This document shows positions 6,431 through 10,000 of a DNA stretch of 10,000 bases, one piece after another; the stretch's first letter is position 1, and every line of letters starts with the position of its first letter. The stretch lies in NCBI GenBank assembly GCA_020216845.1, contig JAIWNK010000056.1, forward strand, positions 1-10,000. The letters are read 5' to 3'. Source of the stretch: Anaerolinea sp. (lineage in GTDB: Bacteria; Chloroflexota; Anaerolineae; Anaerolineales; Anaerolineaceae). The notes under the pieces were generated by a model that did not search any database, was not told where the DNA came from, and saw only the letters and a list, made by a program, of their open reading frames with translations. A program made the translations under genes and the position numbers.

Positions 6431-7717
6431 TTATTTCTTTTCTGAAATCGTCACGCGCAAAATCTTATCGCCAGCGGGCAAATCGCCACCCTGACTTGGA
6501 TCGCGCTGCGTCAGGCTTTTGACCACATCCATTCCCTCGACCACACGGCCAAAGATGGTGTAGCGTCCATCCAAATTGGGCTGTGCAGCCAGCGTGATGA
6601 AGAACTGACTGCCATTGGTGTTGGCACCCGAATTGGCCATGCCAACCCAGCCTTCCCCATCAAACTTCAGGTCGCTAATTTCATCTTTGATGGCATAGCC
6701 TGGTCCACCCACACCCGTGCCGGTTGGGTCACCCGTCTGCGCCACAAAATCGGGCAGCACACGGTGGAAAATAACGCCATCAAACCAGCCCTCTTTGGCC
6801 AGGAAGATGAAGCTATTCACCGTCACCGGCGCCTTATCGGCCAGCAGGTCAATCACAATCTTGCCCTTTTCCGTTTCAAGCGTCGCCTGATATTTCTTGG
6901 TTGGGTCAATCGTCATCTGCGGGCAGGTGTCATACGTACGCGCCTTGAGCAGGTGCAACTGCCAGATGATATCCATCACCTGATAACTGGCCGGGATCTG
7001 ATCGTTTTGATCAAAGACAAGCTGCCCATCCAAAAACACAAAAATCGTCGGCGTGCCGCCCAGGCCAATCGTCTGAGCATCTGTCCCCGCCTTTTGCACC
7101 TTGGCCACAATGGCATCGCTCTTCAAATCTTTCATAAAGCGATCCACGTCCAGGCCCTTGATGCTGGCCGCATTGGTCTTCAGCCAGTTTTCGAAATCGG
7201 CCACCGAGAGCTTCGTCCAGGTCTGCCAGTTCTCATAATTGAACAGCAAGTCCTTCATCTCCCAGAACTTGCCCTGCAAGCCAGCCGCCTCACTGGCCTG
7301 TGCCGAGAGGTTGGCCTTGTCGTGAATGCTGGTCAACGGGAAGTGACGATAGACCAACAACACATCTTGCGGATGTTCACTTTGGAATTTCAACAAATCG
7401 GGGGCAGTTTGGGCACAGTAAGGGCATTGAAAATCGCTATATTCAACGATGACCATGCGCGCCTTGGCCGGGCCAAGCGCCCAATCGTCCTTGCCAACAT
7501 TCGGCACACTGACTGTCAGCGGGTCTTTGGGATCTGGCAACAACTGAAAAGGCCGACAATCTTCCGTCCCTGTCGTTTGTGCCGGATTGTTACTGCCCTG
7601 CGTGGGGGCCACAGTCGGCACAGCGGTTGGCACAGCGGTTGGCTCAGGCGTCGCCTGACTGCACGCCGCAAGGCTGACCAAAACGAATAGCAACACAACA
7701 TAAAGCAACTTACGCAT
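6431..7717 (-). CDS. Lipoprotein with a DsbA-like thioredoxin domain fused to a cyclophilin-type peptidyl-prolyl isomerase
   Basis: A 428-residue exported lipoprotein that appears to combine two folding activities. Residues 1-19 are a lipoprotein signal ending in the lipobox LAAC, with Cys19 as the lipidated residue. A Pro/Thr-rich linker (about 22-40) follows. Residues 65-265 form a DsbA/DSBA-like thioredoxin domain with active-site Cys98-Pro-Tyr-Cys101 after VEYSDFQ, an intervening helical insert, and cis-Pro223 in GGTPTIFV. Residues 275-427 form a cyclophilin: FHRV at 317-320 with catalytic Arg319, QTGDPTGTG, GSQFFIT and LDGRYTIFGRV. The Trp that binds cyclosporin in human CypA appears replaced by Asn in QPNLDG. 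The ATG has AAAGG about 8 bases upstream. It would act outside the membrane, probably making or isomerising disulfides and prolyl bonds in exported proteins. Whether it is an oxidase or a reductase is not visible. Confidence 0.92.
   Translation of the reverse strand: MRKLLYVVLLFVLVSLAACSQATPEPTAVPTAVPTVAPTQGSNNPAQTTGTEDCRPFQLLPDPKDPLTVSVPNVGKDDWALGPAKARMVIVEYSDFQCPYCAQTAPDLLKFQSEHPQDVLLVYRHFPLTSIHDKANLSAQASEAAGLQGKFWEMKDLLFNYENWQTWTKLSVADFENWLKTNAASIKGLDVDRFMKDLKSDAIVAKVQKAGTDAQTIGLGGTPTIFVFLDGQLVFDQNDQIPASYQVMDIIWQLHLLKARTYDTCPQMTIDPTKKYQATLETEKGKIVIDLLADKAPVTVNSFIFLAKEGWFDGVIFHRVLPDFVAQTGDPTGTGVGGPGYAIKDEISDLKFDGEGWVGMANSGANTNGSQFFITLAAQPNLDGRYTIFGRVVEGMDVVKSLTQRDPSQGGDLPAGDKILRVTISEKK
7617..7640. 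repeat. 12-bp tandem repeat in the lipoprotein linker
   Basis: GGCACAGCGGTT occurs twice head to tail and is followed by a third partial copy starting GGCTCA. It encodes the PTAV repeats of the Pro/Thr linker between the lipidated cysteine and the thioredoxin domain. The unit is a multiple of three, so copy-number change would alter tether length without a frameshift. Confidence 0.8.
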
Positions 7718-7750
7718 ACGAACTACCTTTCTTGGTTCAAAAAACGCATC

Positions 7751-8389
7751 TCAAACCAGCGTTGAAGATGCACGAAGGATATCCAGGACTACCTGGCGTA
7801 AGGCAGATTGTACCACGTCTAATGACTGACTGGCGTCAAGAATCTTCCAACGCTGCGGCTGTTCAGCAGCCAATTCCAAATAGCCCTGCCGAACGCGCTG
7901 ATGAAAAGCCAGCGCATAGGCATCCAATCGGTTCCACTCCCCGCATTGCGTCTTGCGGCGCAAGCCAACCCCCGCATCCAAATCGAGCAAGATGGTGCAA
8001 TCGGGGCAAAGCCCGCCGGTCGCAAAGCGCAGCAAGGTGCGCAACTCCTCCAAAGACACACCATGCCCATAGCCCTGATAAGCCAGCGTCGAATCAGCAT
8101 AGCGATCGCTCAGCACCACCATGCCTTTCGCCAGGGCAGGACGAATGACTTCTTCGACCAATTGCGCCCGCGCTGCCAGAAAAAGCAACGTTTCGGTGCG
8201 CGGCTGCATGGCCGTGTTTTCTAAATTGGTGAGGATGGCGCGCACCTGATTGCCGATGGCCGTCCCGCCCGGCTCGCGCGTCGTCAGCACAGCATAGCCC
8301 TGTTGACGCAGAAATTCCGCCAACAAGGGGATATGCGTGGTCTTGCCACTACCTTCAGGGCCTTCCAGGGTGATGAACATCGGCGTCAC
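7751..8389 (-). CDS. tmk: Thymidylate kinase
   Basis: A 212-residue cytoplasmic dTMP kinase (dTMP + ATP to dTDP + ADP), an essential step of dTTP synthesis. Visible motifs are the P-loop GPEGSGKTT at 10-18, TREPGGT, the DRY block in LSDRYADSTLAYQGYG, and a LID-like region rich in Arg and Lys (RRKTQCGEWNRLDAYALAF). The P-loop is of the E. coli type, with the catalytic arginine supplied by the LID. The length is standard. The GTG at 8389 overlaps the upstream stop as GTGA; an in-frame ATG at 8380, which would begin MFITLEGPEG, is an equally good family start. No strong Shine-Dalgarno separates the two. Coupling to the R3H ATPase gene seems likely. A 33-bp gap precedes the lipoprotein gene. Confidence 0.96.
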   Translation of the reverse strand: MTPMFITLEGPEGSGKTTHIPLLAEFLRQQGYAVLTTREPGGTAIGNQVRAILTNLENTAMQPRTETLLFLAARAQLVEEVIRPALAKGMVVLSDRYADSTLAYQGYGHGVSLEELRTLLRFATGGLCPDCTILLDLDAGVGLRRKTQCGEWNRLDAYALAFHQRVRQGYLELAAEQPQRWKILDASQSLDVVQSALRQVVLDILRASSTLV

Positions 8390-10000
8390 TCTCGAAAAAT
8401 GCGCACGCGCCGATTGGGTTCTTTGCCATAAGAGTGCGAGGTGAGCTGCGCCTGCCGGGCCAATTCATGCTGCATCCGCCGCACTGCGGCAGAAGCCGGC
8501 GGCAGGTCTACCCAACGCAAACCGTTCAACACCGCCTGAATGGCAGAAGCCGTCTGTGCCGAAACGATCTCCCACTCCAGCTGATCAACCGGCTGACTGT
8601 TGAGGTCGAAAATTTCGGCCAACGACTGCTCTAACTGACTGACCGTGTTGGAGCGCAAGACGTAGATGGGCAGGCTGCGCTCTTCCGCCTCGACAATCGT
8701 CTGTTCACGAGCGCGATAGTAAGTGCGCAGGGTCAGCAAAGCATCGGCCTCAGCAAGCTCACGCACGACCATCACCGGCACGCCCAGGTGCTTGGCCGCC
8801 TGCAACAGACGGTTGCGCGCCACACCATAGGGCAAGATGCGCAACAATTTCGCCGGGGTCTGCTCGGCAAAATCGGCTTTGGGCTCATCCGCCGCAGGGT
8901 CAAAAGCGGGGGGCTCGCTGCGCTGCGTGGGCCGCGAGCGCTGCATCGGCATGGAAGACATGCCCTCGCTGCGACGTGCCCCAGCGTTGGCGTTGCGCCC
9001 CGGCATGGGTTGCGGCGGCGGTTTTTCGATGTGAATCTGCCCATCCGCATCGCGGTAACGAATTTCGGGCTGCATGGGGTAGCCACGCACAAGCGCATCT
9101 ACCGCTGCGGCCACATCCACGTGCACGGCCAAACGGTCGCGCTCTTGAATTTCGACCAAGACATCAAAGGTCGGCGGGGCGCGACGTTCGAGCACCGTCT
9201 TTTGTGTGCCGCGCCGGCGCGCTTCTTCATCTGAGAGCGTGACCGACTCAATTCCACCGACCAGGTCTGATAGAGTGGGGTTGAGCAACAGGTTTTCCAA
9301 CGTGCGGCCATGCGCAGTTGCCACAAGCTGCACCCCGCGCTCGGCAATGGTGCGCGCCGCTTCTGCTTCCAACTCGCGGCCAATTTCATCAATCACAATC
9401 ACTTCCGGGTTATGATTCTCAACCGCCTCAATCATCACCTCGTGCTGCAAGGAAGGCGTTGCCACCTGCATACGCCGGGCGTTGCCGACTGCCGGATGCG
9501 GCACATCCCCATCGCCGCCAATTTCGTTCGACGTATCCACGATAATGGTGCGCTTGCTTTCGCCCAAAATGCGCGCCGCCTCACGCAACATGGTTGTCTT
9601 GCCAATGCCCGGTTTGCCAAGCAGCAAAATGCTGCGTCCCGATTCGATCAGGTCTTGCAAAATATCAATCGTACCATAGACAGCACGCCCCACCCGACAG
9701 GTAAGGCCAACGATATGCCCGCGTCGGTTGCGAATGGCCGAAATGCGGTGCAGCGTGCGTTCCATGCCGGCGCGATTATCGGTGTCAAAATCGCCAATGC
9801 CGGATACCACGTAGTCAATATCGGCGCGGGTCACTTCCGTTTGGCTCAACACCACCTCGCGGTTGACAAAGCGCGCCTTGGGCAGGCGGCCAAGATCCAG
9901 CACAATCTCAATCAGATTGTCGCTGTCATCAGCGGCACGCACTGCCTCGACCACCGCCGGAGGCAAAACGCCCAACAACAAATCCAAATCATCCGTAATT
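8386..10000 (-). CDS. Ycf45/SpoIIIAA-like AAA ATPase with C-terminal R3H nucleic-acid-binding domain (5' end cut by the window)
   Basis: The reading frame is open to the right edge: a TTG lies at 9987, but I-T-D-D is readable before it and fits the family's usual N-terminus, so the true start is outside. Numbering from that TTG, the P-loop GKPGIGKTT is at 124-132, Walker B VIVIDEIGRE has Asp200-Glu201, and an AHGRTLENLL block follows, as in SpoIIIAA/Ycf45 ATPases. A Pro/Arg/Ser-rich linker (about 325-385) separates this from a C-terminal region starting LLRILPYG. That region ends in an R3H domain with Arg503 and His507 (RRMQH) and the family ending GKEPNRRVRIF, which binds single-stranded nucleic acid. 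The cellular role in bacteria is not established. The stop overlaps the tmk GTG by 4 bp, so the two genes are probably cotranscribed. Confidence 0.9.
   Translation of the reverse strand, partial: ITDDLDLLLGVLPPAVVEAVRAADDSDNLIEIVLDLGRLPKARFVNREVVLSQTEVTRADIDYVVSGIGDFDTDNRAGMERTLHRISAIRNRRGHIVGLTCRVGRAVYGTIDILQDLIESGRSILLLGKPGIGKTTMLREAARILGESKRTIIVDTSNEIGGDGDVPHPAVGNARRMQVATPSLQHEVMIEAVENHNPEVIVIDEIGRELEAEAARTIAERGVQLVATAHGRTLENLLLNPTLSDLVGGIESVTLSDEEARRRGTQKTVLERRAPPTFDVLVEIQERDRLAVHVDVAAAVDALVRGYPMQPEIRYRDADGQIHIEKPPPQPMPGRNANAGARRSEGMSSMPMQRSRPTQRSEPPAFDPAADEPKADFAEQTPAKLLRILPYGVARNRLLQAAKHLGVPVMVVRELAEADALLTLRTYYRAREQTIVEAEERSLPIYVLRSNTVSQLEQSLAEIFDLNSQPVDQLEWEIVSAQTASAIQAVLNGLRWVDLPPASAAVRRMQHELARQAQLTSHSYGKEPNRRVRIFRE

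Noticed and set aside
9985..9987. TTG as the true start of the R3H ATPase gene
   Set aside because: The frame stays open to the window edge and the residues before the TTG (I-T-D-D) fit the family's N-terminus, so the gene more likely begins outside the window.
1..10000. CRISPR array, tRNA, rRNA, insertion sequence or phage genes
   Set aside because: I saw no regularly spaced repeats, cloverleaf-like segments, transposase motifs or phage structural genes; coding sequence fills nearly the whole window.

Overview
The window is a compact bacterial chromosome segment with moderately high GC. Seven protein genes lie on it, all read from the minus strand (right to left), with almost no intergenic DNA. 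The best lineage guess is Chloroflexota, possibly Anaerolineae or Caldilineae. This rests on three things: the secreted protease ends in LFLPMIVK, close to the '(Y/F)LP(L/M)VxK/R' ending I associate with exported Chloroflexota proteins; a Ycf45-like R3H ATPase sits directly before thymidylate kinase; and a DsbA-like domain is fused to a cyclophilin in one lipoprotein. No rRNA or other taxonomic marker is present, so the assignment is an inference.

In transcription order, the right edge holds a Ycf45/SpoIIIAA-like AAA ATPase with a C-terminal R3H domain (8386-10000), cut at its N-terminus by the window end. It overlaps tmk (7751-8389) by 4 bp. A lipoprotein combining a CPYC thioredoxin-fold domain and a cyclophilin-type prolyl isomerase follows (6431-7717). 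Next are a PrsW-family membrane protease (5167-6420), a DedA-family membrane protein (4509-5183, 17-bp overlap) and a PlsC-type acyltransferase (3850-4512, 4-bp overlap). Gaps within this block are at most 33 bp, so these six genes look like one operon. It moves from nucleotide and nucleic-acid functions to envelope functions: exported-protein folding, intramembrane proteolysis, lipid-carrier transport and phospholipid acylation.

A 10-bp stem followed by eight T on the minus strand (3752-3789) looks like an intrinsic terminator ending this operon. It lies only a few bases upstream of the Shine-Dalgarno sequence of the last gene, a 1196-residue secreted gingipain-like (C25) cysteine protease (145-3735). 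That protein carries a propeptide, the catalytic His/Cys pair, an Ig-like domain, an FN3-like domain, a four-cysteine jelly-roll-like domain, two tandem cadherin-like repeats and the terminal LFLPMIVK. The terminator position makes transcription of the protease a puzzle: leader attenuation, read-through, or a short promoter in the 60 bp between plsC and the stem.

The left 144 bp are non-coding. They contain a strong GC hairpin 30 bp beyond the protease stop and an imperfect 12-bp inverted repeat at the extreme edge. I found no convincing plus-strand gene, tRNA, CRISPR array, IS element or phage gene.
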